From Antedon bifida (Eukaryota > Echinodermata > Crinoidea > Comatulida > Antedonidae): 64,000 nt of DNA. Both the position numbers and the translations under genes were made by a program. Positions 13,701-26,887 of the stretch are shown piece after piece (within the stretch, counting starts at the first letter, position 1; every line of letters starts with the position of its first letter). Below the pieces are notes generated by a model, which was not told the DNA's origin, did not search any database, and saw only the letters and a program-made list of their open reading frames with translations. Location: contig OY727096.1 of the NCBI GenBank assembly GCA_963402885.1, positions 26,517,820 to 26,581,819 of the forward strand. Reading direction: 5' to 3'.

Positions 13701-14237
13701 AACTTGCATCTCATTATGTTTTTTTTTTAGGTGGAAGTGACAATATTCTAAAATTATGGGATGTACGCAATACATTCAGACAAAATCAGTAAGTTTTTTG
13801 TTTTTTTTTTAATGTTTCCAGTAGAATCAATTAAAACAACAAGGATGCTGTTGAAAATGTAGTGAAGCTGTAGTTTGGTGGTTACTTGCCTTTTAATGCC
13901 AAGGTCCAGGTTTCAATCCTGTCCTAGTGCTAAAGTTATAACTCATGACTCTTTGAAAAAGTATGATCAATTTTAGTTAATTTGTTTATGTCAACACCTA
14001 ATCTATCTACAATCTAGATTATCATATCTCCATGGTTATGTATGATTTATATATACTTTTACGCAACAAACTTAATTGAAATCTTGATTAATTGAGTTAA
14101 ATTTCATTTTTTTCCTCAGAAGTGAATCTTCGTCATCATTAGAACTTCTAGGAAGTTTTCAGAGTCGATCCTGCTCAATACAATACTTACAATTTTTCCA
14201 ATGCAACTTGCTGTATGCAGCTGGTGCTGGCAGTTAA
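7767..14237 (+). CDS. TAF5L: TAF5-like protein, SAGA/PCAF complex subunit (15 exons, complete)
   Basis: Nuclear WD40 scaffold subunit of the SAGA/PCAF histone acetyltransferase complex (family knowledge). Exons: 7767-7835, 8175-8293, 8708-8786, 8895-8973, 9383-9512, 9840-9958, 10547-10736, 11136-11312, 11625-11731, 12124-12317, 12525-12638, 13218-13272, 13395-13517, 13731-13788, 14120-14237. All junctions are GT-AG and stay in frame, giving 576 aa, near the 589 aa of human TAF5L. The start MKRVNGEHIQ.AVS matches the TAF5L N-terminus. Residues about 60-195 form the helical TAF5 N-terminal domain. From about 262 there are six WD40 blades, for example LRGHSGPVYD, YKGHNYPVW, YAGHFLDVD, LTGHKGSIN and LRGHSNTVY, each ending in a VWS, LWS or LWD type motif. 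Ends in TAA. A palindrome (10377) and a MITE (12800) sit in introns. No damage seen. Confidence 0.95.
10377..10434. repeat. Perfect 22-bp stem palindrome in TAF5L intron 6
   Basis: Arms 10377-10398 and 10413-10434 are exact reverse complements (left arm starts AGTTTGATTCAAG, right arm ends TTGAATCAAACT) around a 14-nt AT-rich loop. It would form a strong hairpin in RNA or cruciform in DNA. Likely a tiny foldback element. Confidence 0.85.
11815..12010. repeat. Dispersed AT-rich repeat in TAF5L intron 9
   Basis: Shares the words TTCAAAGTCTGATTTAAT-like, ATTTTTCATGTTTTT and GGGTTTTTGxTT in the same order with 17930-18085. Part of it (TTTTTTCTANGNAAGTGATTA) recurs at 24290-24320. Non-coding. Confidence 0.5.
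12800..12918. repeat. MITE in TAF5L intron 11
   Basis: Ends AGCTCTGTCTACACTATCAA and TTGATAATGTAGACAGAACT are inverted copies, with TATGACGTCATA palindrome inside. Sister of the element at 3037-3160. No coding capacity. Confidence 0.7.
13868..13935 (+). repeat. tRNA-like SINE remnant in TAF5L intron 14 (tentative)
   Basis: TAGTTTGGTGGTTACTTGCC followed about 25 bases later by GGTCCAGGTTTCAATCC has A-box and B-box-like spacing of a tRNA-derived SINE. No intact cloverleaf. Confidence 0.3.
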
Positions 14238-14337
14238 ACACAATTCAGTTAAGTTTCAATTTCAGTTAAGTTGTTTGGAAAATCCTTTCAGATACCAATG
14301 TTCTCCCAAGGCAGGTTTTTTACCAATAAGGTTTACC

Positions 14338-14343
14338 AATAAA
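14338..14343 (+). terminator. Candidate polyadenylation signal of TAF5L
   Basis: First AATAAA about 100 bases after the TAF5L stop codon; a second lies near 14372. Position fits a short 3' UTR. Confidence 0.4.
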
Positions 14344-14399
14344 TTGCTTCTAACAGGTATTATTTAAAATGGTGTAATAAATAATAACATTAAAAAAAA

Positions 14400-17300
14400 C
14401 CAATCGTCTAGTAGTTGTAGGCTAGGCATTAAAACCATTACAGAATTAGAGCAATCAAAAGCTATATTTTATCAATTAGATCGATAAATTCAATATATTT
14501 GACAATTTTGTATGTAGATTTACATACATCTTACACTATTATAGCATTCTGTACCTTGTTTAATTGTCCAAAATTGGTTTCTAAATTGGGAGAACACTAG
14601 ATACCAAAGACTTCAGGCAGGCACCGTCATTTTTATTCACTATTGCGCGTGTATTTGGTACTAACCATACCAAAAATCTGTGTTATTTTTTAATACCTTG
14701 CACAAAAGTATTGTTGTATTCCTAATATTTAAAGGAAGTTATTATTTGTAAAATACTTCCTCCACAATATTCATATTGATATGCTACTCTACCTAGTCTA
14801 CGCAAGTTGCTATACACATATGGAATAGATAATATCTCTATACATATGGTAATGTTTCGTTTTTAAATGATGATATACTGTATTTTTACTGCCATTCTCA
14901 TGAAGCTAAAATGTCTCCATTAAAATTTAAAACTTGGGATTTTCAAAAGATTCTCAATCCAATTGAAGATATTTAATTGAAAATGCTTTACGGACACATA
15001 ATTTTAAATCTCTTCATATTAAATTGAATTAATTGATAATTATTGATATCTGCTTCCCACATTCCAACTGATATTTTATATACAGTTTGAACCATACCAT
15101 GAAAGCCACCGGTATGGTGTATGCATATCAAGCAGAAGGTTCCAGGTTCGAATTTTGGTAGGGGTGAATTTTTAACTAACTAAGGAAAGCTATGAATGTG
15201 GAATGAAGGAAGGGATATATTGGTGTATTGAAAAACATTTTGAATAATGTTTCTGATTCATGAATAATTATATACATAGAACTATAATTTATTTTAATTA
15301 TTTATATTAAAAAATAGTCATTAATTTATCGAACATAAAGCAAACAATGTTTGATATTTAATATTAGTACAGAATATCTAATGCCAGTATTATGTTAATG
15401 AATTTTTTTTTAATACTGGAAATATCAAACATATATTGAAACAAGTATACCTGATACAAGACAGGTATGTTATTAGTATATATTTATATAAGTATTAAAT
15501 ATTAATTCTGCTTTTTAATTTAATTCAGTCTTTTATTTCGAAATCCTTTTCTTAAAGATTTCTTTTCTCTCTTGCTGCTTCCGTTTCAGATTTATCATTT
15601 TTCGTTTATTTATATAAAGCCAAGGGAAAATAAACAGAAGAATATGACAATGCTCTAAGTGACGTCATTTCACTATATTTGGAGTCATTTGGAATGCTCT
15701 CATTAGCATATCAATTTAGTACACTACTATTCTCTCTATATATGAAATCATTGGTTTGATTTTAACATACATCATTAATATTTAATTGGTCATTATTAAG
15801 GTTTTGAGTCGTGATTGGTAATACTGTATTGTATTAAATTACACGCCCTTGGATTTATTGAACATAATTATTGCCTGAAGATGGCCGTAATTTTAAAATA
15901 TTGAATCCTAGTGGCAATAGCATTTCAAGCATATGTCGTTTCTTGTATGCACCATTCATACAGTCATACAGTATTAGGTTGACATAGTAGCTTAAACTAG
16001 TTCGGGAGGTAGTCTATCTCGCAAACTTCATAATTCTTCAAGTGTTACATAATACAGGGATTTAGATGAAAGCGGGCATCATTTAATAGTATGAGATTCG
16101 AATCAATATTATACTCGCCTTATTTGCAATAACCTACATTATGTTTTAGTAACATCGTGTGATTTGTAATAACATGTGTAGACCTATAAAGTAGAACGCC
16201 TCTCCGGGACACATCTATTTAATGGAGGGACACCCTTTATTCAGAGGAAACGTTACCGTGAAACGAACATAGGGGAATTACTAATATGTTTTAACAATAC
16301 AATCAAACCCTGTTCAAGGGCCATTCCTATTCAGAGGACACTTTGTTGGGTAACGAAAGTATGTCCCCTTAAGCTTGATTCCCACTAGCGACGCAACGTA
16401 ACGCAACCTACGTAAAGCGTGGTTCCCACTAGAACGCAACGCAGCGACGTATCGACGCAAAGTACTGTATTGCGTAATCACAAGTGGGAACCGACGACGC
16501 AACAGTGCTACAAAAATCGCAGGTTTGATTTCACGCAGGCGGGGGAAACACAATTATTGGAAGAGCATTTTCTTACGTTGCGTAGGTTGCGTCGCTAGTG
16601 AGAACCAAGCTTTAATATGAGTTATAATGTATATCAATTTAATTTTAAAGTATTATAATACTGTACAGGCAGTAAATTGCTGAATTACATTTCGCTTTGT
16701 TTACCTCACGATACATCCTGGAATTTATATGATTACATTGTGAAAATTGTATCAAAATACGGGCGGTAATAAAACGACATGCCTAAAGCTTTGTTTACAC
16801 GATATTTTGTCTATCAAGCTATCAAATGCAGACAATCCTGTGGTTTAGCTTGTTCTGTGTTCACACGTCGGCGGATCTGAAACATCGTAGTTATATCGGA
16901 GGTACGTCAGTCCATCGGAGTTGTATCGGAGTATAAGATAATTAACACGAGCACTTGCTCGATTGTAACTCACATACATTGTTCGAATCAGCTTTCATTA
17001 TATTCTAGTACGTGTGAACACATCCTAATAGTCTTAATTTATATATTTCTATTTACTTTCACTGAAAATAAAAAAACATTGGGAGTTTTTAAAGGTAAAT
17101 TACTATTTTACTAAAAATAAACCCAACCGAAACAAACAACATCAAACGAATACATACTTGACCTATATATCACGAACATGGCGACCCGGATGAGATGAGT
17201 AGACCTATAGATATATCTCTCACGTGTGCCTACGATTAAGGCGTCCGTTCTCCACGTGGCATCGGTATGTTTCACGCAGATATCCAAATTAAAACGGAGG

Positions 17301-20300
17301 CCTACATGCCTCTAACCATTCTCATCTTTCAATGTTACAGAGTCGTGTGTACTGTACGCCTACTTAAATAAAATTGTAATGAATTGAAATATAAAAATGG
17401 ACGCATTTTTAAGAAAAAGAATATTTTGTCAGGGTCTGTAGGCCTAATATTTTCGCTAGCAATCGACTTGTTATTTTCACCTAATTGTGTTTTTTCTTTT
17501 AAATCACTTGCAAGTTGCAAGATAAACACAGGGAATAGTGAAATGAAATTAATGTCTTTCTTCCTTTAATAAAACAATAGAGATAGTTTTATCACTTTGA
17601 TAAAACGGATGGTACTTGGGTATAGCACGAATTATGTACACAAATTTCATTATAATTTTATATAACATCTCCAAGCCGTCCAACCGTCAACACATGAGTA
17701 CATACACATAGGTACTGTATCGTCACAGATTCTCGTGCATTTAGGCCTTATATCATAATTTTATTTATGGTGTTATGTCAGAACGGAAGTGAGAAAATAA
17801 GAAAAGAAAAATGAAAGAAAGATGGATGTTTAGTATATTAGTTTAGTATTACGAGGAAGTTATCTTGTTTACTATCATTATTTTACAATAACACTATCAG
17901 AAAAAGAACAAATTGGCTGCCAGCCAGTGGGTTTTTGGTTGAATTTGACCGTATATTTTTTTCATTTTATATGAGAAAACATTTTTTTTTTTACGGTTTT
18001 TTTAAACTACAAAATAACCTATTCAAAGTCTGATTTAATTAATCTTTATTTTTCATGTTTTTGGGGAACAATACATCTTTGAAGGTAATATCTTACCCGC
18101 ATACCTCTTCTCTTTATTCTGTCCGTTCCCTCATTATTTACTGACGACAAACATCATAAATATTAAAAATTATTCATTAAATCAGCTCACTCAGCAAACT
18201 TTCTGCTGACGCAAATTCATGATAAAAATGCTATGATTTGATTAAATTTCATAGTCATTTTTCTCAAAATTTAATTAAATTTATTTTTAATTGAACATTT
18301 AAAAAAATAATATTACCATTTTCCTGTCCTGTAAATTCTTGCTATTAATTCATTAGTTCAGTTTTGACTAAACAATGCTACTTTATAAATATTTATATAT
18401 TGCTATAGGCCTATTAAATGTTATATTATTTTATATAAACAAATTGATCAAAACGCTGTGTAATGAATTATTCACGGTTGAACGAAGCTTCAAAATAATA
18501 CAAGTAGAATACAGTTAGGCCTAAACAATATATTTATTTTTACTTGATAAAACTTTCAGTATCAGCATAGTAAACTTTACAGTGGATCGCGGATTAAATA
18601 CTCAGCTGTACATTATAACGAACACATTAAAAAGGTACTAAGATATTCTGAAGGAAATACAAAATAATACAGAGTAGATACAATAAAAAAAAAAGTCCAA
18701 TAAATAAATAAATAAACATTTTTTTTTTACAATTTGTTGAATGTGGTTTTATATTGTTTGGAATATTGTTCATGGTCGTGGAACAGCAAACACTGTTTGT
18801 TGTTCTATGGCTGCACGGTATCCGTAGGTCTACAGTGGCTTCTTCCTGTTAGTTAGGGCTAATGAACCATTTCATTTTACTGTAAGCCTACAAAAATACA
18901 ACGCGTTTATTAAAAACACGTTTATTTTTTTTTTATAAAACGCGTTTGTTTATGTATGCAACAGGAAAAATAAAAACACATTATTTGAGAAGCATTGAAG
19001 TTGTTTTGTTTTCTTCTTGTCGGTATGACAACCGACCTTTGAAGATAGCTTACAAAGTTAGAACGGTCGTTATGGCAACTAAATTACTAGATAGGCCTGT
19101 GTTTCGCGAATGGAATGTTAAGTTTATTATTTGTAACGTGTTTATTGTATACAGTACTGTGTTTTTAGACCTAAAAGGAAAACCAGTTTCTTTTGTTTGT
19201 AAAAATGTTTTAATAAAAACTGTGTTCCTATACTCCAATCTTTAATCGTATTTTCAGCGATGGCGCCAGGACGAGGGGGTAGGGTAAGGGTCCACGTCAA
19301 CCACGGAAATCTTTCCCGAGGTTGAGAGCGAAGCTTCGATCCCCACCGGGAACCTGCTTCCCTGCTTGCTTCCCTGCCTCCTGTTCCTCGTAATAATTAA
19401 TTATAAACACTATTCTTTTATCTAACATCCAGCTCTTAAACTGTTATTATGTACATATTTAAATTGACCTTGTCGACCAAATTCTAACCTCATTTTTTCC
19501 CGTTTTTGCCATATGGCTGTCGTTTAAATGGAATGCAGTCAAAAACACGTTGTACGAAGAGGCGTTCGTAAAGCACTATATATGGGCCTAGACATCATGC
19601 AGTCTCATTGTAATCTATCTAACTTTGGCCACATGTCAGTATGCTCCAGATAATCCGGGAATTCTTTTTCCTGTTTTACGTTTATGTATTAGACATACTT
19701 GCCCCAACTCTGTAGAAAGAATACAGATTTGAGCTCGAAGTATTATACGCGATATATGCCAAAATATTTATATTTTTACTATTAAATCGAAACAGATGTT
19801 TTGCCTACAATGTCTGGTTCACAGCTAGACTTGCCACACACTGTAGTCTTTTTTATATTGTTAGTCGGTCTGTTTTCGAGTGTTATACTTAGGCGTACAG
19901 TATATTAAACGCCATTTTTTACAAGCTGACATACAGGCTATAACCAGTTTAGTTTAGAACGTTATTTTAGTCTTGTTGGTAATTGTTTTGTAGTTGACAT
20001 AGAACCAATTGTTTCCCTTTCCTTCATTGTTTATTGTTTTCTTGTTTTGTTTCGGTTTTTTGTTGTTGCGTGTATTGAACTAAACATTGTTTTCATTAAC
20101 GGTAATTTTCCAAATAAAGATTTTGTTTCTTTAGGCCTAAGTAAAAATATGTTTTATATCTTATAAATGGAAAATAGCAGTGCTCGTAATTAAAATCAGG
20201 GCTTGCTGTCAATTTACGGAACATTTTGTGGTTGATTAACTTCGGTACCATTCTTACAAGGAGAGTAAGGCCTATCAATAATAATAACATAGAATCCTAC
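14400..20300. other. Intergenic, repeats only
   Basis: No conserved coding sequence was found on either strand. Contents are AT-rich sequence, a possible tRNA-like SINE near 15093-15170 (GGTTCCAGGTTCGAATTTTG), a family of GGGACAC-containing sequence at 16195-16370 (also near 9560), a TIR element at 16374-16614, and a diverged inverted pair about 16795-17030 starting AAAGCTTTGTTTACACG and ending GTGTGAACACATCC. The open frames at 17335-17569, 18946-19245 and 19050-19238 overlap antisense partners and lack recognisable protein features. Confidence 0.55.
16374..16614. repeat. TIR element of the GTGGTTCCCACTAG family, with a partial copy abutting
   Basis: A full copy runs about 16413-16614, from AAAGCGTGGTTCCCACTAG to GCTAGTGAGAACCAAGCTTT. 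A partial copy (16374-16412) beginning AAGCTTGATTCCCACTAGC abuts its left end, so one element probably inserted into or beside another. The interior carries GACGCAAAGTACTG and TCACGCAGGCGGGGGAAA, shared with the copies at 26-32 kb. Confidence 0.75.
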
Positions 20301-20329
20301 AACGTGCGTTTAACGAACTTTTGTTTTGT

Positions 20330-23300
20330 TCATTCTTCTTCAAACGTTGGGTTAAGTTTACCATCTGCCGACGATGTATCAGTTTCAGGCTCTTGTGCGT
20401 CGTTGTCTACTAATACGGCATCTATATTTTGTTTGCAGTTCATTTCCATTGTGTTTTTATGAGATAAGGTCGGTGACGGCCCGTCTGGCCGCAGAACGTC
20501 TACATGAAGGGATCTACAAGTAACTGGTGCAACTTGCGGAGTTAACTCTGTCTTCGCACACGACTGCGGGGTGAATAACATCAAAAGAACAGGTAGTACG
20601 AAAAGACTGTGAAAAACACCTAATGTCATAACGAGGAAAAGTGTCTTAAAGAAGGTGCGGAATATGTATACGTCAGATGACGTCAGAACAACTATTCCAA
20701 GTAGTGTCGAGCACGCACCTTGGGCAATCGGCATTCCGAGAGCGTAAAACGCTTCCTTAGCCCTGTCGTTATTGGTTGATCCATCAGCTACAGAAAATGC
20801 ATACGCAATATGTGCAGAGAAGTCGACGCTAAACCCTATACAAAGGATGATGTTAATCATAGACACTGAATCGAGGTTGACATCCCAGAAAGACATTAGC
20901 CCAACAACGCCGACTTCCATTGATATGATCGAGAACGTAACCCACAGTGCGCAGATAGGTTGTGGAATCAGCAGCAAAGCCACTACAAACATTGCCGCTA
21001 TGGCAATGCCTAAGTTCTGTATGGTGTTTGGCAAGACAGCTTCGTATTGATCGGTAAATGTAAATGACGGATGATACACTGTTACATCCACATCGTCTGC
21101 TATTTCTCTCATAGCGTTCATCATGGCGGTTTCTATGCTGGAATTTGTGACTTTACGAGTTAGAACATAGAATCGCGATGCTTTAATTGAAGTAGTATCT
21201 TCATTAAAAACTACGTCTAATGAATATTGTTGGAAAATTTCGAATTTTAAAAACTCTTGTTTAAGTATGTGAAGGAAAACATCTTTAGACGGGTCTTTAA
21301 TTCCAAGAATATCGAGGTAGTCTAGATAATCCCGTAACCACCATGATGTGTATTCATCATCAAATGTATACTCACTATTTTCGAATTTTTTTACAACCGC
21401 GTCCAGCTCATTTTGTGTAGATGGTTTCCAATATTCATACTCATCATCAAAAATTACAGCAACAGCCGGGCCGTAATATCTAAAATATTGGGTTTCATAG
21501 TCGTAAAACGGGACGACATATGATTGATCTGATGCAATATTTCTCAATTCAAGACCTTCTTCAATTTGTGTAACTCCAAATATGGAGAAGGCCAGATATA
21601 CACAGTAAAATAAAATTGTTAGAAATTTAACAACATGATGGCAAACGAATGGTGCAAAATAATTTCGGAATATCAACATGACCGCGTGCGCAGAGTCTTC
21701 TGATTGATGGTTAAGCGTTTTACGTGATGGCCCACCTGCGCAGAAGATTTTATAAGATGTACTTGGTGCTTCGTCCAACGGGAGAACTACATTGCAGCCT
21801 GAACAATGTCTGTTTGCAGCTTCTCTGCGACCAGTCAATACCATTGCCGCAGCAAAGAACGTAACCTGGTAGAAGTAGTCGAAGAGAACAGCAACACCAG
21901 TGAAAATGCAGAAAATCTGAACAGATGGAAACTGGGTTATAGTCCCAACACCGAAAGCGAGGGCGTCTGTAAGCGATGTTATTGTGATGGACAGAGCAGC
22001 TTCGCTGAGGGTTTCTGACATTCGATCTTCGACGCTGGACCGGATGTTCGTTCTTCGCCAAGAACACAACATTATAAACATGTCATCTACACCGATACCT
22101 AAAGAAACACCAACAAATAATTATTTAATTTCACCATTGTTATTCTAGCGAGTATTTGCATGTACTGACACCAGATAGCAAAAGTGAGACCAAGAGTGAG
22201 ACAAAAAATGTATATGGGAAAAGGATAAGAAAATATTTAAGACGATCCAATGATAAAGATATTTTCAAAAGGGCATAATTGACAAAAGATAAAATTCACA
22301 GAGGAAGGCCTCTTGATCTCATCTCTAAAATCTCTTCATAATTTGTCAAATACACATTTCACTACACTGGCAACAAGCTGTAAAATTCGATCAAGGGCAT
22401 GCAGTGACAACTTAACTCGTAAGTTTAAAAAATTATAACATAGAAGTCAAAACATGATTTATACTAATATAAATACTGTGTGTACTTACTAAGAATCAAA
22501 ATGGGTGTACTTGCCACGACGTCAATGAAAGGAATACCGCAGAATCCCATGACTCCAAACGCACTTAGGATGGCGAGTCCTGCAGACAGAACTCCAAGAC
22601 ATGCAAGCCATGGCTTATTCTGTACCCAATCTAGCTTTGTACACGACCAGATAGAGAAATTGATAATGAGGGTAAATGCAATGGTAAACATACCAAAGAC
22701 TTCCCCACTAGCTTTATTCAGTTCCTGTTCAAGTGACTGGGATGTATAACGAGTAACGTCAACAACTTCAGATTGAAACGTTTCCAACAAGACTAAGAAA
22801 GCATCTTCCCAGTCTGAAGACAATCCATTAGTGTCTGAATCATCACGAAGAAAATACTGAAGCTGTATAGCCTCACCACTCAGGATCACACTCGTGTTGC
22901 TCTCAAGAATTACTCCTCCAATTGCAGAGCCCAGAAAATAAACTTTATCCTTTTCGGTAGAAACCCAATACGGGTATGTTATAGAATCTTGGTAATTATT
23001 CGTTTCATTAAAGACTTCGAAAATGTCATTCGAAATGCACTCATATTGCCACATTAGGCAGACATCAGTAAAACTAACCTGTTGATCTTTTTCGTCTAAA
23101 ATTACTATGTTTAATATCTCTGTATTTAATCTCTGAACGTCAGCAAACACATCTTCCTCGAGAATATTCAAATTATCTTTAGCAACGACAATAGCTCTTC
23201 CATAGCGTCCGAAATTCGTAAGTCTGGTTGGAAGTTGTCCGTCTTGGAGATTACCGTCGAATATCGTCTCGACTTCTCTCCTTTCGGCAACTGCTCTTCC

Positions 23301-23483
23301 ATTCCTTGGAGTGAACAAATACTCAGTGTCTGATTCTTTCTCTAGAAATAATATTCCAGTTCCAAGAACACCAGCAAGAATAACAGGCAATATTAAGAAT
23401 ACGAATGGGTGATGGGATATGAAGCGACCGTATCTAGCATACGCTCTTTTCAGAGGTCGTTCTATGCAGTTGAATTTTACCAT
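20330..23483 (-). CDS. Patched domain-containing protein (PTCHD-like), complete, two coding exons
   Basis: Membrane protein of the Patched/RND permease superfamily. Exon 1 is 23483-22490 and exon 2 is 22098-20330. The donor GTAAGT and acceptor TTTCTTTAG join in frame to give 920 aa, a usual family length. Residues about 27-47 are the first membrane helix. A large extracellular loop follows. About 270-430 is a sterol-sensing domain with the RND-type GVDDMF motif rebuilt across the splice junction. A second loop comes next, then a second five-helix bundle with GFSVDFSAHI, the counterpart motif. Ends FEEE-stop. An acceptor (TTATTTCAG) 7 nt before the ATG and a donor at 24545 point to a 5' UTR intron. 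Patched relatives export lipids or sterols, but the substrate here is unknown. PTCHD3-type paralogues are numerous in marine invertebrates, so I give no symbol. Confidence 0.93.
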
Positions 23484-24545
23484 AATTATCCTGAAATAAG
23501 ATGAAAATTGTAATAATTCTTATGTTAATAACTTGTTTTTGCCGTGTGATTGTATTGTTCTTTGTACATTGTCATTGCAGAATTGTTCTTATGTATGTAC
23601 CGTACGATATGTTTGAATGACTGAATAAATGTATTTACAACATAAAATCTATTATTTGTTTTCGTATATTCACTATACTAAGATGTGCCAAGGTTATTAT
23701 TTCTTTTTAAAATATTATCTTCTTGATTTTCAGATTTCCTATTTTAATATTGAGACATATTCAAACATTTCTGTGTTGCAATACATTTTTATTTGAATAT
23801 TATAAAAGGTATTTAGTTTGTCTTATGAGACAAACCGGATATTGTAGAAAAATGCTCAATTTTTTAAAGAGAATTTTATGGCGTACCATACCTCAGGTAT
23901 TTCTTCCTGTTTTTAGATTCCATAGGTCAAAATAATAAATCATGCTACTGTACATAAGGATACACATTGCAATTGTATTGCTATAGTAACATAATTGAAC
24001 TTGCATAAGCTACAGTTATATTAGGACTTTAGTTTTGTATAAACGATGGGTGCTTCGTGCTGTTGTACGATTAGTGTGGTCATACTCCGTTATTTCATCC
24101 TTTCCCCAACATATCCTGGATCCGTTGGTAGGCCTACTTCAACTGTTTCATTGAATTATTAGAAGAGTTTTCAATTTTCACCATCTGTTAAAGAAGTATA
24201 TTGTCTCCCTAAAATAGTTTTTTATTATCCATTTTAATTAATGTCAGAAATAGTTGTTTTTTTTACACTTTGAACAAAAAATCTTGTTTTAATTTTTTTT
24301 TCTACGAAAGTGATTATCTTTATCTAACCTGCAAATTTTCCTATTCAAATCTATATTAATATATATTCTAATCTATCATCATCATCATCATCATCATCAT
24401 TGTTGTACTACACATTACATTGAACTCATGACAATAATCATTATTATCATGATTATCTTCATCATCATTGTTGCCATCACTATCACCTCATCATTATCAT
24501 CATAATTCCATGTTGTCACCAGAAACATAAAAACATAACCTTACC

Positions 24546-24600
24546 TCAGTCTCTGTTGATAGTCTTCAATTCTTGACTTTCTTCTATTGCAAATGTAAGA
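24546..24600 (-). other. Probable 5' UTR exon of the PTCHD-like gene
   Basis: On the minus strand this ends CAGAGACTGAG followed by donor GTAAGG. The matching acceptor lies directly before the coding exon at about 23491. The upstream limit of the exon is not defined by the sequence. Confidence 0.45.
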
Positions 24601-24796
24601 TGGTTTACTCAATCTGGAAGATGAAACAATTGTTTAAATACACGCAGCACGGCATCATTAGAGAAGCAATGCTGGTGTCATATTGCAGAGTCAATGAACC
24701 AACATAATATATTTATAGCCCTGTTGTTGGTGCTTGTTGTGGTGGCAGTATTGCCGTTTGGGGAAAGGTCACTTTATGTGTTGTATGTGTGGTTTT

Positions 24797-25500
24797 CCTG
24801 TACTAACATTTTTTCAAAAATAGCCAAAATATAATATAAATTATTATGCAATAATATTGCCATATATGCACATATATTTGTTATCATCATCTTATTGAGT
24901 CATAGTAACCAGTTATGTCAAAAAATAAAAGGATCGAAATTTGGTCATTTTTCGAAAATTTCCCTGTACTATAGCACAGGGATTTTTTCAAAAATGGCCA
25001 AAATATCGACTGTTTAAAATCCAATTTGTATGCAATATTATTGCCATATATTCACATATATTGCGTTATCATCATCTTATAGAGTCATAGTAACCAGTTA
25101 TGTAAAAAAAATAAAAGGGTCGAAATTTGGTCATTTTTCGAAAATTTGCCTGTACTAAATAGCACAGGGACTTTTTCAAAAATGGCCAAAATATTGACTT
25201 TTTAAAATCCAATTATTATGCAATAATATTGCCATATATGCACTTATATTGCTTTATCGACATCTTATAGTCATTAACCAGCTATGTAAAAAAATTAAAG
25301 GGTCGAAATTTGGTCATATTTCGAAAATTTTCCTGTACTATAGCACAGGTGTTTTTTTCAAAAATGGCCAAAATTCACTTAATATGCAATAATATTGTCA
25401 TATATGCACTTACATTGCTTTATCGACATCTTATAGTCATTAACCAGCTATGAAAAAAATTAAAAGGGTCGAAATTTGGTCATATTTCGAAATTTTCCCT
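24797..25500. repeat. Tandem repeat, four units of 166-186 bp
   Basis: Units begin at CCTGTACT near 24797, 24963, 25149 and 25332, with a fifth partial start at 25498 (CCTGCAC). Shared order of words: TTTTTCAAAAATGGCCAAAAT, TGCAATAATATTGCCATATA, ATCATCTTATAGAGTCAT, AACCAGTTATG, GGGTCGAAATTTGGTCAT. Unit length varies by small indels. It directly precedes the hairpin at 25506. Confidence 0.9.
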
Positions 25501-25505
25501 GCACA

Positions 25506-25607
25506 AATGGTACAAATAATGGCATGAGGTGAATGATGAAAGGTTATATTTCAACGAGTTGAAATATAACCTTTCATCATTCAACAAATGCCATCATTTG
25601 TACCATT
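25506..25607. repeat. Long near-perfect hairpin
   Basis: Inner arms 25531-25554 and 25559-25582 pair perfectly over 24 bp around a 4-nt loop. Outer arms 25506-25525 and 25588-25607 pair with one mismatch over 20 bp, separated from the inner stem by unpaired 5-nt pieces. The right end ATTTGTACCATT.CACGAAT recurs near 46000-46018, so it is a foldback family terminus. Confidence 0.9.
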
Positions 25608-26370
25608 ACACGAATATAAAACGATCTAAAGCTAATTTAAATGCCTTTTGAATGAATTTAGTACATTTATATCTCCAAATCGTACACAAAAATCTGCTGG
25701 TGCTGCATATCTCAGTGGTGTTTACAAACAAAACAGAGGTGGCGCTGTTGTATTTCACAGTAATTTGTACCCTAGATTTTTTTTTCATCTGCGAAACGTT
25801 TTTTTTTCGTACACAAAAATGTTTAAAAAGTACTATTAAACTATCGTTTAATAGTGCGTACTATTGCACGCCATGTGACCCACAGTCGTCCCATCAAATG
25901 ACTGGAATTTATTTAGGTGTGAGGTGAGTTTTTTTGTTCTAGAAAACGCAGATATTTTATATGTGAGATCTGAGTTTTCTAGATCGAGTAGACACCAAAA
26001 TACTCTTCTATAAATGTCACATCCCCCTCAGTCGTCTCAACAAGAAGATGAATGTTTCGCTAGGCCGCCTGGAGTTCGCCTGTCGATAAAAGTATGGAGG
26101 TGGCATGCAGGATATAGCTAACATCGGCAATATATAGAGGTCGCTGTTACTATAATGTTTGGAGCTCAGGTACGTGCAGACATGACTTTTAAATATAATA
26201 TCTCGTTAAATGTACATAAATATATGTAACAGAAATCACGACGAAAAAACATGGATTTTCCTTAAAATAGCCAAATATAACATTTGGTAAAATTCTGCTA
26301 TGAAAGCCAGACAGACTTTTTTCAGTAGTTAGGTAGTTTAACCAATGTGATACCATATCCAGTGACTCCC

Positions 26371-26887
26371 CTTGGTTCCCACTAGCGACGCAACGCAACC
26401 AACGCAACGTATGAAAATGCCCTGCGTAGGTTTCATTAAGCTTGGTTCTCACTAGTGACGCAACGTAACGCAATCTACGCAACGTAAGAAAATGCCCTTC
26501 CAATCATTGTGTTTGCCCCCGCCTGCGTGAAATCAAACCTACGATGTTTGCAGCACTATTGCGTCGTCGGTTCCCACTTGTGATTACGCAATACGGCACT
26601 TTGCGTCGATACGTCACTGCGTTGCGTTCTAGTGGGAACCACGCTTTACGTTGCGTCGCTAGTGGGAACCAAGCATGAAGCTTGGTTCCCACTAGCGACG
26701 CAACGTAACGCAATCTACGCAACGTAAGCAAATGCCCTTCTAATAATTGTGTTTGCCCCCGCCCGCGTGAAATCAAACCTGTGATGTTTGCAGCACTATT
26801 GCGTCGTCGGTTCCCACTTGTGATTACGCAATACAGCACTTTGCGTCGATACGTCACTGCGTTGCGTTCTAGTGGGAACCACGCATT
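26371..26887. repeat. Cluster of three GTGGTTCCCACTAG-family elements
   Basis: A truncated copy (26371-26434) is followed by two full copies, about 26437-26648 and 26678-26887. Both full copies have ends AAGCTTGGTTC.CACTAG and CTAGTGGGAACCACGC and near-identical interiors (CCCGCGTGAAATCAAACC, GTTTGCAGCACTATTGCGTC). A short extra terminus (26655-26676) separates them, indicating nested or serial insertion. Long minus frames across this region come from the repeat and are not genes. Confidence 0.85.

Noticed and set aside
22464..22489. Tail SKYTQYLY after PTCHD exon 1
   Set aside because: This is intron read-through; the frame joins exon 2 at GTAAGT / TTTCTTTAG and rebuilds GVDDMF.
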